From Sandaracinus amylolyticus (lineage in GTDB: Bacteria; Myxococcota_A; Polyangia; Polyangiales; Sandaracinaceae): a DNA stretch of 64,000 nucleotides. The DNA is taken from assembly GCF_021631985.1 (NCBI RefSeq), contig NZ_CP070225.1:4650001-4714000 (forward strand). The letters are read 5' to 3'. A program made the position numbers and the translations under genes. Shown here in pieces: positions 7,164 through 14,737 of the stretch; position 1 is the stretch's first letter, and each line of letters begins with the position of its first letter. The notes under the pieces were generated by a model. It had not been told where the DNA came from. It made no database searches and worked only from the letters and a program-made list of their open reading frames with translations.

Positions 7164-9616
7164 GGCGCGAGCACCTGTTCCTGCTCCGGCGCTTCACCGC
7201 CCGCGCCGAACTGCTCCATCAGGAACGCGCTCGGATCGAGCACGCCCGCCTCGCGCGCGACCTCGCTCGGCGCGGTGCCCTCGAGGAACACCTCGTCGAT
7301 CGCGTCCTGCTGCGCTTCGTACGCGAGCTGCCCACTGCGCGGATCGATGCGCACGGTGACGACCCCCGAGGGCACCGGGAAGTCGATCACCGGCCTGCCC
7401 TCCTCGGCCACGCGCATCACGTCCATCCAGATCGGCAGCGCCGCGCGCGCACCGCTCTCGCGACGACCGAGCGAGCGATGATCGTCGTAGCCGACCCACA
7501 CCACCGCGACGAGATCCGCGCTGTACCCCGCGAACCACGCGTCGCGCGCCTCGTTGCTCGTGCCGGTCTTGCCCGCGATCGGACGGCGCAGTCGCTGCGC
7601 GGCCTGCGCGGTGCCGCTCTGCACCACGCTCGTGAGCATGCTCGTCACGACGTAGGCCTCGGCCTGGGTGAGCACGTCGCGCGGCGCCTCGATCTCCGGC
7701 AACGGGACGTCACGACCATCGGGGCCGACGATGCGCGTCACGACGCGCGGCGCGGCCCAGCGCCCGCCGGCTGCGAACGTCGCGTACGCGTTCGCGAGCT
7801 CGATCGGACGCACCTCGCTCGCCCCGAGCGCGAGCGCGAGCGAGGGATCGAGCTCCGACGTGATCCCCAGCTGCTGCGCGAACGAGACCACCTCGGCCGG
7901 CGTCAGATCCTCGATCAGCCGCACCGCGACCTGGTTCACCGAGCTCGCGAGCGCGTCGCGCAGCCGCATCTCGCCCGCAAAGCTCCACGTCTCGAAGTTC
8001 TGCGGCATCCACTGGTCGTACACACCGGGCGCGTCGATCACGATCGACGCGGGCGTGTAGCGACGCGAGCGGATCCCGAGCGCGTAGACGAAGGGCTTGA
8101 ACGTCGAGCCCGGCTGGCGCTGCGCGAGCCGCGCGCGATCGAACCCGCTCTCCGCCTCGTAGCCACCGACGAGCGCGAGCACCTCGCGCGTGCGCGGATC
8201 GATCACGACCACCGCGCCCTGCGGCCCGAGCTCGAGCCGTGCCCTCGCGCGCGCGCCCTCGACGCCCTCTTCCGCGAGCGCGAGGATCGATGCGCGCAGC
8301 CGCGCGCCCTCGTCGACGAAGCGCGACGGCGGGAGCTCCTCGGGGTTCCATCGCGCGAGATCGGCGATGCGCGCCGTCGCCGCGTGCCCCGCGACCTCGA
8401 GGCCGATCTCGCCGGTCTCGTCGTCGCGGCTCGTCACCACTGCGTCGTAGGTGCCGCCCACGCGCAGCTCGGGCGCCCGATCGATCTCGGGCATCCGCTC
8501 GCCGCGCCGCACCCGCGCGCGCCGGATCGGCGGCCGCATCCCCGAGCGCTGATCGATCGCGCGCAGCCCCGTGCGCAGCGCCTCGCGCGTGGAGAGCTGC
8601 AGCGCGCGATCGACGCTCGTGTGCACGACGTACCCGCCGCGCTGCGCCGCCTCCTCGCCGACGCGCTCGGTGAGCACGCGACGCGCGACGTCCATGATCT
8701 CCGGCGCGCTCTGTCGCGACTCGGGCAGCGGCGCGAGCTCCACGTGCGCCTCGCGCGCGGCGCGGATCTCCTCGACGGTGAGATCGGGCCAGTACTCCTC
8801 GCGCTTGCGCTCCAGCTGATCGAGCACGAAGCGCTGGCGCCGCCGCGACGCCTCGGGATGGGTGCGCGGCGAGAGGTGCGTCGGCGACTGCGGGATCCCC
8901 GCGAGCAGCGACGCCTCTGCGAGCGTGAGCTCCGAGACGTCCTTGCCGAAGTAGAACTGCGACGCTTCCTGCACGCCGTAGCGGCCGTGCCCGAAGTTGA
9001 TGTGGTTCAGATAGAGCCCGAGGATCTCGTCCTTGCTGAGCTCTTCCTCGACGTGCCGCGCGAGGATCAGCTCGCGGATCTTCCGCTCCCAGCTGCGCTC
9101 GGGCCCGAGCAGCAGGTTCTTCACGAGCTGCTGCGTGATGGTCGACGTGCCGCGGAAGTTCCCGCCGTCGAGCACGCCGCGCACCACCGCGCGGAACAGA
9201 CCCGCGTAGTCGAGCCCCTCGTGGCGATAGAAGTCGGCGTCCTCCGCGGCGAGCACCGAGAGCACGAGCACGCGCGGCACACGATCGAGCGGCACCACCG
9301 TGCGTCGCTCGGTGAAGATCTCACCGACGAGCGAGCCGTCGCGATCGACGACGCGCGTCACCTGCGGCTCCTGGAACGTGCGCAGCGACGCGACGTCGGG
9401 CAGGTCGCGCGAGTAGTACGCGATCACGCCCGCGAACCCGAGCACCGCGAGCACCACGAGCACCACGAGCGCGATCAGCCCGCGGCCGATCCAGCGCCAC
9501 ACCCCGGGGCGCCCTCGACGCGCGCGCGGATGCTCGCGCACGCTCGCGAGCGGCCGCCGGGTGCGGAGGCTCGGGCTCGTGCGATCGCGCGAGGCTTTCG
9601 TGGTGCGTTCCGCCAT
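7160..9616 (-). CDS. mrcA: Penicillin-binding protein 1A (transglycosylase/transpeptidase)
   Basis: A class A penicillin-binding protein of 818 residues. It has a basic cytoplasmic tail, a single transmembrane helix near residues 45-70, and a GT51 glycosyltransferase domain containing AAEDADFYRHEGLDY and RGTSTITQQLVKN. The beta-lactam-binding transpeptidase domain has its active Ser in GSTFKPFVYAL, followed by SVNQVA and KTGTSNEARDAW. It polymerises and cross-links peptidoglycan at the inner membrane. The OB-like insert typical of PBP1A lies between the two domains. Start ATG at 9616; the reading frame is open further upstream, but the basic leader after this Met fits the family. It is the first gene of an operon with the sensor kinase, with GTGA overlap at the junction. 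Confidence 0.9.
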   Translation of the reverse strand: MAERTTKASRDRTSPSLRTRRPLASVREHPRARRGRPGVWRWIGRGLIALVVLVVLAVLGFAGVIAYYSRDLPDVASLRTFQEPQVTRVVDRDGSLVGEIFTERRTVVPLDRVPRVLVLSVLAAEDADFYRHEGLDYAGLFRAVVRGVLDGGNFRGTSTITQQLVKNLLLGPERSWERKIRELILARHVEEELSKDEILGLYLNHINFGHGRYGVQEASQFYFGKDVSELTLAEASLLAGIPQSPTHLSPRTHPEASRRRQRFVLDQLERKREEYWPDLTVEEIRAAREAHVELAPLPESRQSAPEIMDVARRVLTERVGEEAAQRGGYVVHTSVDRALQLSTREALRTGLRAIDQRSGMRPPIRRARVRRGERMPEIDRAPELRVGGTYDAVVTSRDDETGEIGLEVAGHAATARIADLARWNPEELPPSRFVDEGARLRASILALAEEGVEGARARARLELGPQGAVVVIDPRTREVLALVGGYEAESGFDRARLAQRQPGSTFKPFVYALGIRSRRYTPASIVIDAPGVYDQWMPQNFETWSFAGEMRLRDALASSVNQVAVRLIEDLTPAEVVSFAQQLGITSELDPSLALALGASEVRPIELANAYATFAAGGRWAAPRVVTRIVGPDGRDVPLPEIEAPRDVLTQAEAYVVTSMLTSVVQSGTAQAAQRLRRPIAGKTGTSNEARDAWFAGYSADLVAVVWVGYDDHRSLGRRESGARAALPIWMDVMRVAEEGRPVIDFPVPSGVVTVRIDPRSGQLAYEAQQDAIDEVFLEGTAPSEVAREAGVLDPSAFLMEQFGAGGEAPEQEQVLAP

Positions 9617-9719
9617 GCCCAGGCCGCGACGACGATGCCCCGAGGCGGCCGAATGAGCAACGTTTCCGGACGGTCCCGGGATTCCTGCGTGCTCGTGCGA
9701 TGCTGTGCGCGTCACGCCG

Positions 9720-10436
9720 ATGCCCGACACCCGCTCCCATCGCGGCGCCGCGCCGCAGGACGAGTCGCTCTTCGACGAGCACGCGCTGCCCGCGCTGCGC
9801 GACGCGGTGCTCGAGCTCTCGTGGCTCCTGTCGCGCGGCTACTCCGACACCAGCGCCCTCGCGCTCGTCGGCAATCGACACTCGCTCACCGCGCGCCAGC
9901 GCACCGCGGTCATGCGCTGCGCGTGCACCGACGCCCAGCGCGATCACCGCCGCGCCCGCGCGCTCCCGCTCGATGCGATCCGCGATCGCGACGTCGACAT
10001 CGACGGCTTCAACGCGCTGATCGTCGGCGAGAGCGCGCTCTCGGGCGGGCTCGTGCTCGTGGGTCGCGACCGTGCGCACCGCGACCTCGCGAGCGTGCAC
10101 GGCACGTGGCGCCGCGTGTCCGAGACCTCGCAGGTGATCGTCGCGATCGGCGAAGCGCTCGCGCGCGGCGCGCCGCGCACGATCCGCTGGCACCTCGATC
10201 GACCGGTGGGCAACAGCGGTCGCCTGCGCGCGCTGCTCGCCGAGATCGCCGAGGAGCACGGCTGGCACTGGGCGATCGATCTCGATGACGCGCCCGATCG
10301 CGTGCTCGCTGCGTCGTCGTCGATCGTCGCGACCGGCGACGGCTGGATCCTCGATCGCGTCGAGGGCTGGATCGATCTGCCCGCCGCGGTGATCGCCGCG
10401 CATCCCGGCGCGTGGCTCGTCGACCTCGCGCCCTAG
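9720..10436 (+). CDS. DUF434 domain protein
   Basis: A 238-residue protein matching the DUF434 (with DUF5616) family by its conserved phrases: LLSRGYSDTSALALVGNRHSL, DGFNALI, GGLVLVGRDRAHRDLASVHG, LDRPVGNSGRLRALL and the ending region SSSIVATGDGWILD. The family is cytoplasmic, widespread in archaea and scattered bacteria, and has no established function. The start is taken at the ATG at 9720; a GTG at 9705 would add five residues. Its stop TAG lies in a CTAG palindrome shared with the stop of the convergent TrmH gene, so the two overlap by 4 bp. Confidence 0.75.
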   Translation: MPDTRSHRGAAPQDESLFDEHALPALRDAVLELSWLLSRGYSDTSALALVGNRHSLTARQRTAVMRCACTDAQRDHRRARALPLDAIRDRDVDIDGFNALIVGESALSGGLVLVGRDRAHRDLASVHGTWRRVSETSQVIVAIGEALARGAPRTIRWHLDRPVGNSGRLRALLAEIAEEHGWHWAIDLDDAPDRVLAASSSIVATGDGWILDRVEGWIDLPAAVIAAHPGAWLVDLAP

Positions 10437-11116
10437 ATCCGCTCTTTCACCACGCGCTCGGCGTCGCGCACCGTCGCGAGCAGGAACCTCGCGCGGATCT
10501 CGTCGCGCGCGGCCTCGTCGAGATCGCCGTGCCGCCCGCGCGACGCGACGTAGAGCGTGATCGCCGACGCGACGCTCACGTTGAGGCTCTCGACGAAGCC
10601 CTCCATCGGGATGCGATACACGCCGTCGACGCGGGCGCGCACCTCGGGCGACGCGCCCTTGTGCTCGTTGCCGAAGACGATCGCGACCTTCGGCTTCTTC
10701 GCGAGCTCCTCGGGCCCGATGTCGCCGTCCATCGCCGCGACGAACACCTCGTACCCGCGCGCGTGCAGGTGATCCATGCACGCGACCGGTCCCTCGTGGC
10801 GCACCAGATCGAGCCAGCGATGCGTTCCGCGCGTCACGCGATGCGACACCGCGAAGCGATGACGCCCCTCGATCACGTGCACCTCCTGGCACCCGAACGC
10901 GTCCGCCGAGCGCATCACCGCCGCGCCGTTGTGCGGGTCCGCGAGGTCCTCGAGCACCGGCACCAGCGAGCGCGTGCGCCGCGACACCACGGCCTCGATG
11001 CGAGCCCAGCGCTGCGGCGTCACGAGCGGCGAGAGCACGCGCACGATCTCCGCGGCCGGCTTGGGCAGCGGAGCGAGCCCTGCGAGCTCGATCACCTCGG
11101 GAAGGTCGCGCTTCAT
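10433..11116 (-). CDS. TrmH-family tRNA/rRNA 2'-O-methyltransferase
   Basis: A 227-residue SpoU-class methyltransferase, using SAM to methylate ribose 2'-OH in RNA. The three family motifs are visible: motif 1 LEDLADPHNGAAVMRSADAFG (the N of HNG is the catalytic-site signature), motif 2 VAIVFGNEHKGAS, and motif 3 VESLNVSVASAITLY. All contribute to the trefoil-knot SAM site. The leader RWARIEAVVSRRTRSLVPVLE resembles TrmH (tRNA Gm18) proteins, so tRNA is the likely substrate, but this is an inference. I chose the ATG at 11116 because the residues upstream are an Arg/Ala run with no family match. It is convergent with the DUF434 gene, with overlapping stops. Confidence 0.85.
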   Translation of the reverse strand: MKRDLPEVIELAGLAPLPKPAAEIVRVLSPLVTPQRWARIEAVVSRRTRSLVPVLEDLADPHNGAAVMRSADAFGCQEVHVIEGRHRFAVSHRVTRGTHRWLDLVRHEGPVACMDHLHARGYEVFVAAMDGDIGPEELAKKPKVAIVFGNEHKGASPEVRARVDGVYRIPMEGFVESLNVSVASAITLYVASRGRHGDLDEAARDEIRARFLLATVRDAERVVKERI

Positions 11117-11155
11117 CGCGCGCAACAGTGAAGCGGCGCGCGCGCGCCGCAACCG

Positions 11156-12409
11156 TCACCCTCGCGATTTGCGGCCCGCGTCGATCTCCGAGTACTGGAA
11201 GCTGTCGCTGATCTCCGTCGGGTCGTCGGGGCCCTGCACCACCGAGATCGTGAGATCGGAGAGCGTGTGATCCGAGGGCTGCGGCGCGAGCGGCGCGCGC
11301 GCATCGGGGAGCGAGCGGAACGGTCGATCCGACGAGCGCTGCGGCTTGCCGCGCACCGCGCGCACCGCCGAGAGCATGTCGTCCGCGGTCTGGAAACGAC
11401 GCAGCGGATCGAACGAGAGCGCCTTGAGGATCACGTTCTCGAGCGCGTCGGGCAGGTGCGGCCGCAGCGAGCGCGGCGGCGCCGGACGCGTGTTGAGGAT
11501 CTTCGCCATCAGCGCGTTGTAGTTGTCGGCGCGGAACGGCAGCGATCCCGTGAGCGCTTCGTAGAGCACGATGCCCATCGCCCAGATGTCGACGCGATGA
11601 TCGACGCCGCGCTCGCCGCGCGCCTGCTCGGGCGCGAGGTAGTACGGCGTGCCCACCACCACGCCGGTCTGCGTGAGCGAGAGCGTGTGATCGTTGAGCA
11701 GCGACTTCGAGACGCCGAAGTCGAGCAGCTTCGCGGTGACGAGCCCCGCGCGCTCGTGGAGGAAGATGTTCTCGGGCTTGAGATCGCGATGGACGATGCC
11801 GCGCTCGTGCGCGGCCTCGAGCGCGCTCAGCACCTGCTCGGCGTGATCGAGCACCTCGTCGATCGGCAGCGCGCCCTCGAGCCGGATGCGCGCCGCGAGC
11901 GTCGCGCCCTCGAGCAGCTCCATCACCTGGTAGGGCGCGCCGTTCTCCAGCGTGCCCAGGTCGAACACCTCGACGATGTTCGGATGACCGATCGACCCCG
12001 CGATGCGCGCCTCGCGCAGGAAGCGGCGCTCGCTCTCGCCGCCCTTCGCGTACCCGCGCAGCAGGATCTTGATCGCGACCTGCTTGCCGATGCGCGTGTT
12101 CTCGGCGCGGTAGACGACGCCCATGCCGCCCCGCCCGAGCGGCTCGGCGATGAGGTACTTGCCCTCGAGCACCTGGCCCGTGAGCGAGCCCATCGAGCGC
12201 GTCGCCTCGGGATCGGCGTCGTTGGGATCCGAGTACGGATGGACGCTGTGGGCCCACTGATAGCCGGGGCCCGCGACCTTCGGCGGCGGCGCCGAGACGC
12301 GCTTGCGCTGCTCCGGCACCAGCTGCTTGCCGGTCACGGGGCACGAGGTGGCCTGCGCCTCGTGCGGCATGCCGCAGTGCTTGCAGCGGATGAAGCGTTG
12401 CGCGCTCAC
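11156..12409 (-). CDS. Hanks-type Ser/Thr protein kinase with Cys-rich N-terminus
   Basis: A soluble 417-residue protein kinase. The kinase domain (about residues 83-345) has all key elements: GRGGMGVVY P-loop, AIKILL Lys, HRDLKPEN catalytic loop, DFGVSK and GTPYYLAPE activation segment. It is an active-type RD kinase. The first 35 residues hold CKHC and a further Cys (CPVTGK), suggesting a small zinc-binding head. The C-terminal 70 residues are Ser/Pro/Asp-rich, probably disordered and a possible autophosphorylation region. No transmembrane helix is seen, unlike PknB. The start is GTG at 12409. Kinases of this form are abundant in myxobacteria; the target cannot be read from the sequence. 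Confidence 0.85.
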   Translation of the reverse strand: MSAQRFIRCKHCGMPHEAQATSCPVTGKQLVPEQRKRVSAPPPKVAGPGYQWAHSVHPYSDPNDADPEATRSMGSLTGQVLEGKYLIAEPLGRGGMGVVYRAENTRIGKQVAIKILLRGYAKGGESERRFLREARIAGSIGHPNIVEVFDLGTLENGAPYQVMELLEGATLAARIRLEGALPIDEVLDHAEQVLSALEAAHERGIVHRDLKPENIFLHERAGLVTAKLLDFGVSKSLLNDHTLSLTQTGVVVGTPYYLAPEQARGERGVDHRVDIWAMGIVLYEALTGSLPFRADNYNALMAKILNTRPAPPRSLRPHLPDALENVILKALSFDPLRRFQTADDMLSAVRAVRGKPQRSSDRPFRSLPDARAPLAPQPSDHTLSDLTISVVQGPDDPTEISDSFQYSEIDAGRKSRG

Positions 12410-12527
12410 GATCGCCCGGGGGTCACGTTACCGGCATGCGAGTTCCCATACAAGCGCATCGAAGAGCGACCGTGGTGAGCGAACGCAGCGGCGGGCCGAT
12501 CTCTTCGCGATCACCCACGCTTACGCG

Positions 12528-13049
12528 TCAGCGCGCGGCCGGTCGCTGCCCGATGCGCACGCCGATGACGAGCGTGCCGCCCTGCCAGTTCTGTCCCGCG
12601 ACGAAGAAGGGATCGCCCGGCGAGGCCACGATCTGGAGCAGCGGCAGGTAGTCGCTCTGTCCCGGCGTGTTGATCGACACGCGCACGCGATAGCGCCCGT
12701 CCTCGGTGGGCCGCTCGAGCTCGACGCGCAGCTGACGCCCGTTGGGCAGCTGCACCTCGATCGGCTGCTCCGCCGAGAGATGCGACGTCGTCCGCGAGAG
12801 CACTTCCATCGTGTGGAAGGCGTTGAACGGCGGGCGGCGCAGCGCGGGGATCTCGGAGAGCGCGGGATCGATCGTCCCCTCGGTCTCGCTCGCGAGCACC
12901 ACGAACACCTCGCTGCGCACCGCGGCCGCAGAGCCGGTCCCGGCGCGCGCCGTCGTCGCGCTCTGTTGAGCGAGCGCGCGCGGGCACACCGCGATCGAGA
13001 GCGCCGCGACGAGCGCGAGCGCGAAGAGCTTCGTCTCGCTGCCCATCAT
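12528..13049 (-). CDS. Secreted protein of ECF sigma operon
   Basis: A 173-residue protein of unknown function with a signal peptide (hydrophobic core ALALVAALSIAV, probable cleavage after ALA at PRALAQ). The mature part carries a beta-rich segment (EVQLPNGRQLRVELERP, YRVRVSINTP) and no cysteines. It is the third gene of the sigma/anti-sigma operon; its ATG overlaps the anti-sigma stop as ATGA. An ATG three bases downstream (13046) is equally possible. The position suggests a periplasmic input or output of the sigma system, but this is inference. Confidence 0.65.
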   Translation of the reverse strand: MMGSETKLFALALVAALSIAVCPRALAQQSATTARAGTGSAAAVRSEVFVVLASETEGTIDPALSEIPALRRPPFNAFHTMEVLSRTTSHLSAEQPIEVQLPNGRQLRVELERPTEDGRYRVRVSINTPGQSDYLPLLQIVASPGDPFFVAGQNWQGGTLVIGVRIGQRPAAR

Positions 13050-13738
13050 TGCTCCGGCGTGATCTCTTCGGGCGACTCGACCGGCGGCTTCGGCTGCACG
13101 TCGGCGAGCCAGACCACCGCGTAGCGCTCTCCGTCGTCGCCCTCGACCGCGAACACCGCGCCCGAGTTCGATCCGAAGTCCACCTCGAGCACCTCGGTCT
13201 GGAACACGAGCTCTTCCGCGTCGGGCTCGCCTCCACCGAGATCGATCGCGTCGTCGTCGCGCGACGGCTCGCCGCCCTCGGCGATCGGCTGGCCCTCGGT
13301 GCCGGGCGGCGGCTCACCGGGACGCAGCACGAGCAGCAGCACCGCGGCCGCGAGCGCGATCCCCGCGATCACCACGCCGACGATGCGCCGCTGGCGCGCG
13401 GGATCGTGGCCCTTCGGCTTGCGCGCCGTCTCCTCGGAGCGCCCGCCCTCGATCGCGCGCAGCGCCGGTTGCTGCGGCGCGGCGGCCGGAGCCGGCTTCT
13501 CGGCGATGCGCGACTCGATGCGCGCCCAGAGGTCGTCGCTCGGCACGTCGTCGAGCTCGTCCGCGACCGACGCACGCACCACCCCGCGCACCTCGCGCAG
13601 GCCGTCGAGCTTCGCGCGCAGCGCGGGCTCGGTCTCGACGAGGCGGCGCACCTCGGACGCCTCCTCCGGCGAGAGCTCGCCGTCGAAGTACCGATGCAGC
13701 CGATCGTCTGCGAAACGCTGATCCCCCACGGCGTTCAC
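13046..13738 (-). CDS. Transmembrane anti-sigma factor
   Basis: A 230-residue protein with a cytoplasmic N-terminus (DDRLHRYFDGELSPEEASEVRRL, typical of anti-sigma factors that count LxxYxDGEL), a single transmembrane helix at about residues 121-140 (VGVVIAGIALAAAVLLLVL) and an acidic periplasmic domain. The zinc-binding His-x3-Cys-x2-Cys of ZAS anti-sigma factors is absent, so it is a zinc-free type. The GTG start at 13738 overlaps the sigma gene stop as GTGA, which supports stoichiometric translation. It should hold the ECF sigma factor at the membrane until an envelope signal arrives (family knowledge plus inference). Confidence 0.75.
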   Translation of the reverse strand: MNAVGDQRFADDRLHRYFDGELSPEEASEVRRLVETEPALRAKLDGLREVRGVVRASVADELDDVPSDDLWARIESRIAEKPAPAAAPQQPALRAIEGGRSEETARKPKGHDPARQRRIVGVVIAGIALAAAVLLLVLRPGEPPPGTEGQPIAEGGEPSRDDDAIDLGGGEPDAEELVFQTEVLEVDFGSNSGAVFAVEGDDGERYAVVWLADVQPKPPVESPEEITPEQ

Positions 13739-14664
13739 TCCTCGACCTCGAGGTCGCCTCCTTCGACGAAGTCCTGCAGAGCCACCTGCATCTTCCGGCG
13801 CGCGTGGAAGAGGCGGCTCATGATCGTTCCCTTGGGCACCTCGAGGACCTCTGCCATCTCTTCGTAGCTGAGGCCTTCGATCTCGCGCAGGACGATCACC
13901 TGGCGGTGGTACTCGGGCAGCGTCGCGAGGGCCTCCTCGACGCGCTGCATGAGCTCGCGGCGGATCACCGTGCGACGCGGGTTCGCGTCGAGCATGCGCG
14001 GCAGAACGTGCTCGTCCGCGAGCGCACCCTCGCGATCGATCGCGTCGTCGTACTCGACGGGGCGCGCCGTCTTCTTGCGGCGGAGCTGGTCGATCGCGAG
14101 GTTCATGACGATCCGGTAGAGCCAGGTGTAGAAGCTCGAGCTGCCCTGGAACCCGTCGAGGTGCCGGTGCACCTTGACGAACGACTCCTGCACGACGTCC
14201 AGCGCGTCGTGCTTGTTCTTGAGGACGCCGAACGCGACCGCGTACGCGCGCTTGTGGTAGCGGTCGAAGAGCTCGCGGAAGGCGCGCTGATCGCCCTGCT
14301 GAGCGCGCCGCACCAGCTCGCGATCGCGCTCGCGATCCTCGGCCGCTCCTCCACCGGAACGCAGCGCAGCGGGAGGGAGCTCGTCGCCGAGCTTTTCCAG
14401 AGCTGCAGCATCGAGAGTCTCGGCGGCATCGCGCTCGGGGCTCGCATCGTCCCCGTCAGACGCGCCCGCTCCCTCGGGATTCACCGCCGCGTCGACGTTC
14501 TCGTCGGCCGCGTTCTGGTCCGAGGCGAGGCGCGACGCCTCGGACTCGCCGGACACGTCGTGATCCTCGTCGGACGTGCGCACCCCGGCCGGGGACTTGG
14601 CGCCGGAGGGCCTCGTCCCCGCGCCGCTCGCAGGGAGCTCGGCGTCCCGCCTGGCGCGCGTCAT
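13735..14664 (-). CDS. ECF (RpoE-type) sigma factor with long acidic N-terminus
   Basis: An ECF sigma factor of 309 residues. Region 2 (about residues 140-205) has FRELFDRYHKRAYAVAFGVL and DVVQESFVKVH. Region 4 (about 245-300) has LPEYHRQVIVLREIEGLSYEEMAEVLEVPKGTIMSRLFHAR, the typical helix-turn-helix. Ordinary ECF factors are about 180-200 residues; here some 105 residues of acidic, Ala/Asp/Glu-rich sequence precede region 2. I chose the ATG at 14664; an internal start nearer region 2 cannot be excluded. It is the first gene of a three-gene operon with an anti-sigma and a secreted protein, and diverges from the helicase gene. Confidence 0.85.
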   Translation of the reverse strand: MTRARRDAELPASGAGTRPSGAKSPAGVRTSDEDHDVSGESEASRLASDQNAADENVDAAVNPEGAGASDGDDASPERDAAETLDAAALEKLGDELPPAALRSGGGAAEDRERDRELVRRAQQGDQRAFRELFDRYHKRAYAVAFGVLKNKHDALDVVQESFVKVHRHLDGFQGSSSFYTWLYRIVMNLAIDQLRRKKTARPVEYDDAIDREGALADEHVLPRMLDANPRRTVIRRELMQRVEEALATLPEYHRQVIVLREIEGLSYEEMAEVLEVPKGTIMSRLFHARRKMQVALQDFVEGGDLEVEE

Positions 14665-14737
14665 CTCGCGGATCCGTAGCACGGACGCCCGCGGGGTTGG
14701 AACACGGCGTCGCGGTCGGGTATGAGCGACGGCTCGC

